DNA from: Bimastos eiseni
Taxonomy: Eukaryota; Annelida; Clitellata; Crassiclitellata; Lumbricidae
DNA length: 64,000 nucleotides
Direction: 5' to 3'
Assembly: GCA_959347315.1 (NCBI GenBank)
Contig: OY365817.1
Span: 6,073,731-6,137,730, forward strand
The notes beneath the pieces were generated by a model, which saw only the letters and a program-made list of their open reading frames with translations, was not told where the DNA came from and made no database searches. Shown here one piece after another: positions 42,201-54,200 of this stretch. The position numbers and the translations under genes are program-made. Position 1 is the stretch's first letter; each line of letters starts with the position of its first letter.

Positions 42201-45200
42201 CAAAATAATGGGAGATTTTCGGATCGAATATTCACCATTCAACAGTAGATATCAGGCTATACCTCTCGATTTATGATGGCCACATGCATCAATATTTATC
42301 ACCCCATAGTATAATATATATTTCGCGGAGAAATCCGCCTAACTTCTCCACTAAAAGACAGCAGATACCAGGCTATACCTCTTGATTTATCACTCGATTT
42401 TGATTTTATGGGTTCGACTTATATTCGAGCCGTCAATTTTGGACGTTATTTTTGTCCAAAAATTTCACTTTGGATCAACTTATAGTCGAGTATATACGGT
42501 ATTTTACTTGTTCACTGTGACATCATTAAGGCCAGTGCAGAGAGCTCCTCTCTGAGTAGATGTCTTGAAGAGGCACTATATAAATGTTTGGTTACACTGT
42601 TTACATTACTGATAACTCAAATATTTAAGTGATTCTACAAGACAGTTTCAAAGCTGTTTTGATCAGCAAATTCACCTTATTATCTTTTGTAATTGTCGTT
42701 AAAAACTTATAAAACACCACTTCAAGGCAAACTCTATCAATCAGTCAATATCGTTTTTATTGACTCGAAACGCAGTAATTATTAACAGTACATACATGCA
42801 ACCATTTTCAGTAAAAATAAAAAATAACACAATGGAAAAGAAAAAAATTTGGGCAGCAGATTGAAAAAATGAGGCAGACAAATGCGACTAATTTTAACTT
42901 AACTAGTTAACTAAGCCAAGGAAGATGCTCTCCCGATCCGATGTCCCATAACTAGTGGGAAGTAGGAGACAGAAAGGGAAGCTCACATTGGAGACAGCAA
43001 GAGAATGTTTTACAAGGCAGGGTCAGCTAACTGGGCAGCAGCAGTTCGGGTCTTGATAGCGACCGGGTATACTGCCGATTGTTGTATTGTATCGTATTTA
43101 CATATTTCTATTGCACCTCTCCCAGTACAACCTAATCAGAGGCTCTCAGTGTGAAAAGCCCCAGGGGTCATTGCATAATTATGTAACACTTAAGATGGCT
43201 GTTTTTCACCCACCCACCCTGTAACGCATCGTAACGTTTCCATAGAAACTCTGAGCGTTACGTATTTATTTGGGACTGAATTTTGAACTCGGCGGGTGTG
43301 CCCCGATTGTGTCTTTCTTAATTAACTAATGCATGCATCACCAGACGACCTCCTTAGGAAGCGGGTCCGCCATTTCGCGTGGCAGGCCGACAGCTCCGCT
43401 CGTTTTTGGTGGTCATATAAGTAATACCCTATTTGCATGTCATTCGTCACAGGATTCGTCAGATGATGCGATTGGAAATATCGGTTGTTTTAATATCGAA
43501 TCTAAAATGTTCGAATTTGAGAAATTAAATCTGGTCCCATATTAGTCTCAGGTTAAATGTAGACAATTTGTCATGTCATTTGCTTTGACTTGATTTAACT
43601 TGACTTTGGTTTGACTTGAAACCAACGCCAATCATAATATTGACGCATATCAAATGGACTTGATTTGCATATTGAATTTTGCCCTGTTTTCGTATGACGT
43701 TTTAAATTAACCCCCGCCTTTCTGAAAATATTCACTTTAGCTGAGAAATTGGGAGAAGAACGTTTTGTAGAAATTTGATTTTGCCAGAGCATTTCATTCC
43801 TAAGCCTTCACAACTCAAAGAAAAACTTGATCTTTGGTTTTTTATAGTTTAGATTGAGTATTTTTAATCAAATGCTAATTAGTTCAAAAATAAAAGGCAT
43901 TACATAACGTTCAGCTAACCCACCCACCCCCATAACGTTTCGTAACGTTTTTTGTAGAACCCCACCCACCCTCGAACGTTACGTAATTATGCAATACCCC
44001 CCTCTCCCCCCATAGGAAAAGAAAAGTCTTAAGATCAAAGTAAGCTGTTAAGGATGATGACCAGGTTTGGTGGATATATGGACACAGAGTTCCTTTTGGT
44101 AGATTGGGGCTTTCCACAGAAACAAATCAAGGTTTTGAATAGGATGTGATTGTGCTCTTGAATTTGAATGAGACGATATGGTCAAGGTTTGGAATACCAC
44201 TTTGCAATTGAATGGCTGCTTTTAAGACTAACTGGGAGGTACAGGAGTATCCAAGATATCCAGCAAACTCATGTTGCCAAAGTCAGTTCTGGAATAGATA
44301 AGAGCATGCACCCAAGTAATGGAGACTTGAGATGATGAAAATGGTGGATGGTGCAAAGTTTTTGTGAGAGATAAAAGCAAATGTGGCAGACATTATTAAT
44401 TAATTCTTAATTAAGTTGAGTTTGCAGTTCAGAAGCTGTAAATGCATAAAAGAAACAAATGTGTGGTGTTTTTAGGCATTTACAACCTAATATTTTTTAG
44501 CAAGTTACTGCAGCCTGCATGAGAGATTTTCTTTCCTTATCTAGCTATGACCATTGTACTAAAATAATTTAGGCATTGCCATTTTTTTACAGCAACTGTG
44601 GCAGTGGTGAAATCACGAGATATGCATTGGGGTCTTTTGGCGCAGAAAGATCACAAAGACATCAACCTAAGTACCTTGAGAATGCTCCTTGTAGCTGATG
44701 GATCTAATCCATGTAAGAATGCTCATATTTTTGTAAAGTTATTCTTTTTTATGAATTTGATGTTTTGAGTATGTTTTGTGGTTTTAATCATTCTGGTTAT
44801 TTATATATGGTATCTTTGTATAGTCATGTGGTATCATGTAGTGTCATCATGTCACGTATTGTAATGTAATGTAATCTTTAACTAAATTTTGGGTGCCCAC
44901 AAGAGCCACATTTAGGAGACCAGCTTATTCATGTGCACTATACCAAATCAAGTCCACAATAGTAATGCTCCTCGTTTCATTCTGATACCAGGTCAAAATC
45001 CGGAGGGGTCAAGCGAGGAGGAGGAGGAGGAGGAGAATGTAGGAGATATGTAGTGTCTCACCATCTTTTTTTAAGATTTGAGTCTGAATAACTCTTAACT
45101 CTTAACTCTACAGACAAAGAAGACAATTTTTATAATGTACATGTATATACATTTAAGTAATAGGGCACTTTATATAACGCATGTAAACAATAGAGACATT

Positions 45201-48200
45201 GAACACACTTACGAAATTTAGAAAATTATATGCTTTGTACCAAATATATCTATTTCCAATTAGAATTGACTGGAAGAGTGTGCAACTGATGTGAAACGTG
45301 TATTTGTGGCAGTGGTGTAAGAGTAAGTGGAGACAACCTCACATTATGGGAATATATGCTGTTGCAATCTGGGCATCTAAGTTGGTCTTGTGTATAGTTT
45401 TCTCAATAATTCTTCTACAGTTGTGTTAGTTCTCTGCCACATTTTGTTCCATTAACTCAGTATTTTAATATTTTTGGGTGACACATTTACGACTTTGAAG
45501 GGCGTCTGACGTAACTGTCTTCCCTCCTGCCCTCTCTCACCCGAGTCTTGTCACTGCTGATGAATAAATATTATTTTATCCCAAAAAATTGTTTGATCAA
45601 AAAAGTTATTTTTAGCTATTTGCAGGTGTAATATTTGCCGAGGCGAATACTTCCGAATAGTTCAATATTCGGCCGAGGCGAATGTCCAAGACGATTTTCG
45701 GTTATGCCCTAATGCTGCCTTTCACTCTTGAATGAATGAGTGAAATGAAGTGGATCAGATTATATGAAACCCACTGCTGTTGTTGCAACATTTTTCAGGG
45801 TCACTTACTTCATGTGATTCATTTCTCAATGTCTTCAAAAGTAAAGGTCTGAAACCAGAGGCTATATGCCCATGTGCCTGTAGTACAGAGGCAGCCACTG
45901 TGTCAATCAGAAGGTATCTGTATTACTCTAAATCTTTTCTTGACAAAATAATCTTAAAGGGCATGCAGATATAAATCTATAGGTGGCCATTTAGGTCTGT
46001 ATGTATGTATGTTAGGGTGGTCCAAAAAAATGAACTTGCTCAGAATTGTGCTCCACAACTCTCGTTTTGTTGTATGTCTGCCTACTATTACTTCTACCAA
46101 ATTTGAGAGATATTGATGAGTATTTAGAGGTCACTCAAGGTCAAAGTGTCACACCATGTAAACTTGAAATCGTTAATGTGCAAATTGTGCTTTGAGGAAA
46201 AAAATTGGAATTTGAGTTGAAAAAAAGCATGTAATACATCAACTACAAAGGAGAAGGATCCTAAGTATTCAAAGTTGCTGTGGATTGTTATGGACACACT
46301 AGAAGGATCCTAGAACTTTTCTTAAATAACACAGTCATTCTCTGCCCTGAGTGCCCTATGTCATCTTCATCAGCCTGGCCTTGGAGCAGGATGGATAGAT
46401 TTTCCTGTGGTGTTTCTCAGCCAAAGAAGGAACTGCTTCTACTCTTCATTCTCTGTCAGTGATGAATTATACTGCTGCATCAAGGTAATGGCTCTCTCGC
46501 AGCATAGTCATTCACAACAGTACTGTCATTATCGATGCTGCCATCCGGAGGTCCTGGTAGGAGGGACCGTCATACTATTCTTCAGGGTCCTTTCCCTGGA
46601 AGATTTGAGCCTTCTCTTTTCCATTCAGGTGCAGAATGTCAAAATGACAGTCGCATTCTGTCACAAAGATGACATTTGGAGTTCTCTGTGTGAAGCAGGA
46701 TGCAAAGCCAACTGAGCTGAGAGGTTCAGAGGCCTTTCACAGAATAATTGATAGACTGTGGAAGGTGAAGATTTTGTCACCATAAGTTTTTTCACAGCTT
46801 AGTGACAAACAGCAGTAGGTCACTAAGTGGTGCTCGTATGGGCAGAGGGGCAAGGTAACAAGGTAACATCAGGCCGTCCAGTTTGTCAAAATAAGGCTCC
46901 AAAAACAGCAGAAAGAGGACGTTCAATCGTATTTTTATAAGCAAGAGCATTTCCCAATGTGGCAAAGAATAATTAATAATAATGTATATTTCACTGCATT
47001 TGATATTTTTTTAAACTAGTGTACAACCCAACAGTTCAATAACTTCAATACTAAGGGAGTAAGCAGTTTGAATAATAATTTTTCTGAGCGGCAGATTACA
47101 GTCAATGATCTCTACTTGACTGTGGTTCCAGAAGAAGAATGTTAGGTCTTTGAGGGACCTCTAGAAATTGCTTCAATCTGCTTCAAATTTGGACCATATC
47201 TTACTTGGGTGAGGTAGAACAGATTAAAACTTGTGGAGACTAGTTCTGACAAAGTTTAAATTTTTACCATTGTATCATGGACCACCCTAATGTATGTATG
47301 TATGCACCAAGACACTTTATATAGCATGTTTTAAGTGCCACACAAAGGTATGTATTTAATGAGTTATTAACAAGTTGCTTGAATTTCTGAGTGAATTACC
47401 AATGCCTGTGCAAGTTTCCTTTTCTATAGATCTGATCATAAATTTAGTCTGTTATGAAGTTTGGATTAAAAATTTACTTGCTTATGGACGGCTTCATTTC
47501 TGTGGCCGTTTGTAAATGTGGTGGGAAAGCACTTCTGATGCTCACTTCATGATGATTACTGTTTGAAAAAGGTCAAATTCATTGGTAACCAATGCTGCAG
47601 AACTTTTGTCTGAAGTTTAGTAACTGAGAAGACTACACCGTGTCTCAAAAAAAACTGCAAAATTGTTTCTGTCAGAACTTTGTCAAATTTCCCCCAATTT
47701 TAATAACTTTTGGTAGGTAGGTACATGGCAAAATAGCTGAAATGTCATGCTATATATAAATTTTCCTCCTCACCTGACTCATATCACCGCACTACCTTGT
47801 TAAACACAGAAGTACCAATTTTTTGTGCTTAGTAGCGCTAGAGTTTTATTACTTGCAACAAACTATCTGACTACTGAATTAGCATACAGTAAAATGAAAA
47901 TTGGTTTACTTAGCTGAGTTTTTAATTGTTATGACATATCTGCTTAAAAGTGTTAGAATTGGTACTCTAAATAAGCCCCGGCGCATCAAGCATGTGACGC
48001 CGTCTCTTTCCTTCAACACTGTGACCACCAAATTCACTGGATTTAGTCGACTATGGCATATGGAGTGTGCTGCAGGAGAAGGTTTACCACTCCAGCATAG
48101 CTAACGGCCCTACGCCGACAAACTCAAAACGCATCTGATTGACGAGTGGGCGCGCTTTGACCAGTCGATTGTTGATGCTGCTATCGGCCAGTGTGCGTCG

Positions 48201-51200
48201 CCGTATAAGTGCTTGTGTCCCGTGTAAACGAGGCACATTTTGAGCAACAATTCTAACACTTTTAAGCAGATCTGTCAATACAATTAAAAATTCTGCCAAG
48301 TAACCATATTTTACTTTACTGTGTGCTAATTCTGTCATCAGTTAGTTTGTTGCAAGTAGTAAAGTGTTAGCTTTATATAAAAATTGGTGCTTCTGTGTTT
48401 AACAAGGTAGTGCTGTGATATGAGTAAGGTGAGGTGGAAAATTTCTATATAGCATAACATTTCAGCTATTTTGCCATTTACCTACCAAAAGTTATTAAAA
48501 TTGGTGGAAATTTGACAAAGTTCTGACAAACAATTTTGCACAGTTTATTTTGAGACACGGTGTACATCTATAATAATCTTGGCAACAGATGCTGTGTTAC
48601 TAGCATTATTATTGTCCAATTCTAAGGGTTCACATTGAAATTCCTGACTGGTCATTGTTAATTATGATGGCTGCCATTTTGGTAGGCAGTAGTAATATTA
48701 TCCAGACACGAGAGAATTTCCCGATAAGCTTGTGGTATATGTTGGTGACAGATTTGAGTGTAGTGAGGGCTTTTGCCTTGAATATAGGGTCAGTCTTAAC
48801 AAGATAGAAGTCTGGATGCAGAACAACAACCCAAGTGGCTGAGGAGAATTTTGCATATTTCATTGGATGAATGTAAACTCAAATTATAAACGAGTGGACA
48901 GGAAAGAGGATCTAGAGAATACTGTGAAAGTGGTAGATTTAAATGGATGAGACTTGTATGGAGTTCGTTCAGACATGACTAGAAGAGGCAGCCAATCGAT
49001 GATCTGGTTTCTTGAAAAGAGAGCAGAAGTGGTAGACCATGTAAGAATTTGCCAGATGACTTGAATGAAGTGCTTAGGAATGTCATGAGATGTAGCCGGG
49101 AGAACTGCTGATGGACAGAGACAAGTAGAGAAGCTGGTTTGCAATAATCAGGTTTGCTATGGGACAGAAGCACTAAGCAAATACTGATCAATCTACTTTT
49201 CATTCCCAGGTGATGACTGAATTCTGTTTCAAGCTGTCTCGTATGATTATCAAAGGCTATGAAATTTAGTTTTTCCCGCTTTGAAAGTTCTTTGATGTTG
49301 TTAAGACAGTATCAACTTTCAGGTCACTGATCTTCTGTAGTGGGCGGCTTGGCTTCTGCTTGTTCTTACCGAATATTTATAACTCAGATAATAGTTCTTC
49401 TTGAAGCTGGCCATCGACTGATACCTTGTGCATTTTGATTACAGTGCTGTAGAAGCTTCTGGTCCAGATTAAATGAGCCTGCCCTGGTTGTGTGATCAGC
49501 ATTATTACTGGTTCAGATGATGCTTCATTATTCAGCTGTGGCCATTGCTCATATTCAGTACGAAATGCATGAGGAGGTCTTGAATTAGTCAACTATGGAC
49601 AAACTCATTTGTTTTGCTGCAACTTGTGACAACACATCATTAATCACACCAATACTGTTAGATTAGTTAGGGATGTTATCTAGCTGTTCTTATAAGGCAT
49701 TATGCTAATATTCAACAACTGATTATTTAGAATACAGCTACTTGAACATTGATTTGCTGATATATTGAGTTTTATGTGCTTTGCACTTTGTGCTGAAAAT
49801 CCAAACTGCTTCTTCCATCTATATTAAGTTGAACCATTTTAGGTGTGTACCTTTGAGAGGTCCTTGGAAGAGACGCATTGTTTAGATACGTACATGCATG
49901 TATTTTGGTCTGTGTCAAGATTGTTTGTCTTGCTGTGTTTTATGGTTTAGACCTGGGAGGACTGGAGCCAATGCTTTTGGTCGTGGAGTCTTGTCTATGC
50001 AAGGTCTTAGTCATGGTGTTGTGAGAGTTGACACTGAAAACAGTCTGACATCTCTGACTCTTCAAGATTGTGGTCAGGTTCTTCCTGGAGGTGATTTCCT
50101 ATGTTTATATGCTCCTATTGTTCTCTGAGCTTCACATCTGCTATTGGAATCCTCACTTTGAGGTGATGCAATTTAGAGCAGGTCATCATGTGCTATTATT
50201 CCAATTAAAAACATGATAGAAATCAAGAGGACTAAACATGGGAGACTGTAAACTCAGTTTGTGAACTTGTAAGTCTTTTCACTTTTGTTCAATACAACAT
50301 ATATAGTATATCCCATATTTTTCCTCCATTCTATAAGGCAATGTGACTCAAAAACTGTGGCAGGTTTTTGTTAAATTCGATACTTTGGTCACAGCTTCAA
50401 TATTTTGTCTTATCAGAAATCAACTTACTATGTTTGTAAAATCACATTTGTAGTTCTTCTTTAGATGCACTGTTATATTGTAAAATTCTATTGAAATATA
50501 AATTTTTTAACATAGGATTTGCTCCACTGTTAGTTTAGTGCCTTCTCTTTTGAAAGTGAGAAGGGAGGCTTGTGGTTTATAATTCTTGCTCAAGGGAAAC
50601 ATACATTAAATAGACAGACAGACAGACAGTGGGAGAGGGAGAGGGAGAGAGAGAGAGCTGCAGTGTACAGTTTCTGTATTGTACTTTTAGTGCAACTAGT
50701 CACAATATACTCCTTCACTGCCTTGAAAACTGATTTGGTCTTTCTGGTCCTGCTTTTAGTTGGTCTGATTCTTCCATACACCTTCCAGAAGATAGAGATG
50801 TACCAATTAATCAGCCGGCCGATTAATCGGGCCGATTATAGAGATATCGGATATCGGCAAGATAATCAGCGCCGATATTAAAAATTATTTTTTTAATTTA
50901 ATAATATTATTTTCAGTCTATAAAAGCATAAAAGCATAATGACGACAGCAACATCACTGGGTCTGTGAAGGACGGCATTTTGTTTCGTTGAGTCAACGGC
51001 TCTTTCAGACTAGTGGTGAGACCACTCACTGTGCTAGTATAGACCGTGGGAATGTGTCAACATAGGTCTTGTGCAGAGTGAGCCATAGTGCCTGCTTATG
51101 GGCCAAGGAATGGCTGGCCAATTCAAGACAAGGAACGGCTGGCCAATTCAACTGAGAAACCGATGAATGTACATCGTGGAGGCATGCCTAATGAATACGT

Positions 51201-54200
51201 GCTAGCTGTCAAACAGATCTCTCCAACACATGTCAGTGGCTTGAGAGGCTGAGACTAGATGGGTGACTGTCAACGGGACAGCCGTGCCTTTCATTACTCT
51301 GGGCACAGTTAGACGGCGGGCGAAGTGTCTAATCTGTCTTGCCTGCCTAGGATTAGTCACCAACTACATGCATATGTCTCTTACGGGGGAAGATTTTGCT
51401 TGTATCACAACAATAGGCAACAGCAGTAAGTCTATCTTTTGGAACCGGACATCTTGGGAAACACAAAGAAATAATCGGCTGAATAATTGCATATCGGCAA
51501 ATGAATAATCGGCAATAATCGGTATCGGCATAATCGGCAAAAAGTGATATCGGTACAGCTCTAACAGAAGATCAATTCTAACAGAAGATCAATCACTTCA
51601 AATGAGTCAACTCACTTGTGTGCCCAGTATCTTCAATTATGGTGTCCCACATGGGCCTGCTCATGTGGGCATTATATAGAAGTTCACTTGGTTCACTAGT
51701 AAATTACCACTTGTTGACTGCCACTTGTATGCTGATGATACTTCCATATGACAGTTGCTCATCTATTCCTATCTGAGTACTTGCTTTTGTTTTTGGGTGA
51801 CGATCAGTCTTGAATGGTAGTAAAAAATTTCTTCTCAATCCTTCTTAAACCAAATTCTTCCTCCTATATGTAAGCCAACTGCGGAGGAAGGTAAATCCAC
51901 AGCGAGGAGCTTGCTACAGCAAAGCCCAGTGCTGGGATAAAGAATTTCATGGCCAAAGTACACCCAAAAGACCACGTCTATCACTGGAGCAAAAAGGGCC
52001 AGATGAATGAGCAGAGAGTGGCTTACATGGAGGGGCGTAAAGCGATGGATAATGCACGGGGGTGCAGAGCTGGTGGAACTGAGTTTGATACCAATGTCCC
52101 CAGTAAGGTTAAGGGGGGTGTCCACATATTACATACGCAGTGAGGGGAGGGGGTTTCGAATTTCGGTGATTTTGCGTACAGTGGGGGAGGGGATCCCAAA
52201 AATATGTACGCACGCAAATATAATTATCTAATTATGACGTCCACAATACGGAATATTAAAATGAGAACTGTGAACCCAATCACAGACTATATTCCTGCTT
52301 AATAAATTTTATGTAACATTAACACTTTTCAAAATGCAAGTGTTGTTTAGTTTCGTATTTCTTCATAACAATAGACAAATTTAAGCTGTTAAATATGATG
52401 CTTAACAAAGGAAATAGTCTATGGTAAAATCAATGTCTTATAGATGCCTTTAGCCATTTAGCCTTTGCAATTGGGGGTAGAGCTCAGATGTACGTACGCA
52501 TGGAGTGGGTCGACGAAATGTTCGTGGTGCAACAAAGGGGAGGGGGTCTGAAAATCCGATTTTTTTGCATACATAGTATGTGAATGAGGCCTAACTGGTC
52601 CTTCTTTTGCTAGTTGGTGGCATTGGTTAAATTAGATGTACAAAGTGACGGGAGTCTTGCATGGTTGCTAACAGTTAAATTAGACTCCTGTAATAATTTT
52701 TCATCATTCGTTCATACTATGTTTGTAATGTATCTTTGCAATTAATACAGCACCTCTTCAAGATTACTATTCAGAGGCACTCCCGACCCAGGCCCGGTAA
52801 ATGATGAAAATCTTGAGAAGTTTATAGAAAGAGCTAGACAGGTCACATGTGGAGAGAGTGCAGGTCAGATGTGAGGCTATTCTAAACAGTGGGACCCACA
52901 ATTGAGTAGGCTCGATTTTGTCTGGTGGCAGTGCGAGAATGTGGAACAATAAAGTTGCCTCTGGAGGCAGAACGGGCCAAAGTTAAGGTGGAGAGACCCC
53001 AGAGATAGATAGTTGCAATGTCCAAGACACAGTGCCAGACGATAGAGGATATCCTATAATGCAGTGGTTCTTAAAGTGGTGGTCTGTGGACCACCGGTGG
53101 TCCACAAACCACTGGTGGCCCGCAAAGCTCTGGTCAGTGGTCTGCAAAAATGTTTGGTTAAACAAATTATTTTTACACTTCTTTAACACTAATTTAACAT
53201 TGATTCAATTTTTTCCTAAATTTTACAAATGAAACTAAATCTAAATGAAAACTAAAACCTGAGAGTACGACATAAAGGCATTTAAGCGTCGTCTGGCACT
53301 GTGCCACTATGAACAGATAAATATATTGGTGATGTTTCATCTTTGTTTAATCTTTATTCGAATAGTCTTTGGAAGATGAACAATAAATCAAGTCAGTAGA
53401 TTAATTTTGTAATATTTGGTTGTTGTTGTTAAATTTTTGCTAGCAATAATGTTCATGCAAATAGCTTTTTTATTTTTTGTATTATACTTACATAATCATA
53501 GCATCAAAAATGATATTAACAATTTAGTCCTATTACATTTTAAAAAAAATTACAACGCTCCCCATACTCTATGTGCAATCTGTCATATCGTGAGACATCA
53601 TTGGGGGATTCACGCCTTGGCGCTCGCTTGTCCACTGGCACTTAGATTTTACTAAATACTCCAACGTGTTCTCACGTTGGGTGTTAGTGGTCCACAACAA
53701 TTATTTAAAAAGTCATTGCTGGTCCCTAGCATCAAAAGTTTAAGAACCACTGCTATAATGAATATGCTGCTGGACCGGGAGCCAGTGAAGGACATCCCAC
53801 ATGTACACAGAGATGTAGCCAAATCTAGGGACATGCCAATAATACAAGCAGCGTCCTGGAGAACCCCCTCCAAGGGTTGCAATCCGACCTAAGGGAACCT
53901 GCTGTAGAGAGGGAAACAGTAGTCCGATCAATTAACGATACACATCAGATATGTGAGTGTCGGGGAAGACGATCATCAACCTGGCTGCTGCGTTTATGAC
54001 AGATTGCACACAGGACAGCTGAGCCTTGTGGAGCCCGAGGAGAGATGAGGAAATCTAATTTAAAGTCCTCGATAACTAGGTCATATAAATCGAGTTGAGT
54101 TGTCTGAAGAAATTTTCAGTGCTCTCATTGGTATAAAATGTTGGTCATTGTCACACCTGAAGTCCACTGTTATTTATGTCTGTTGTGAGGAAACAGTATA

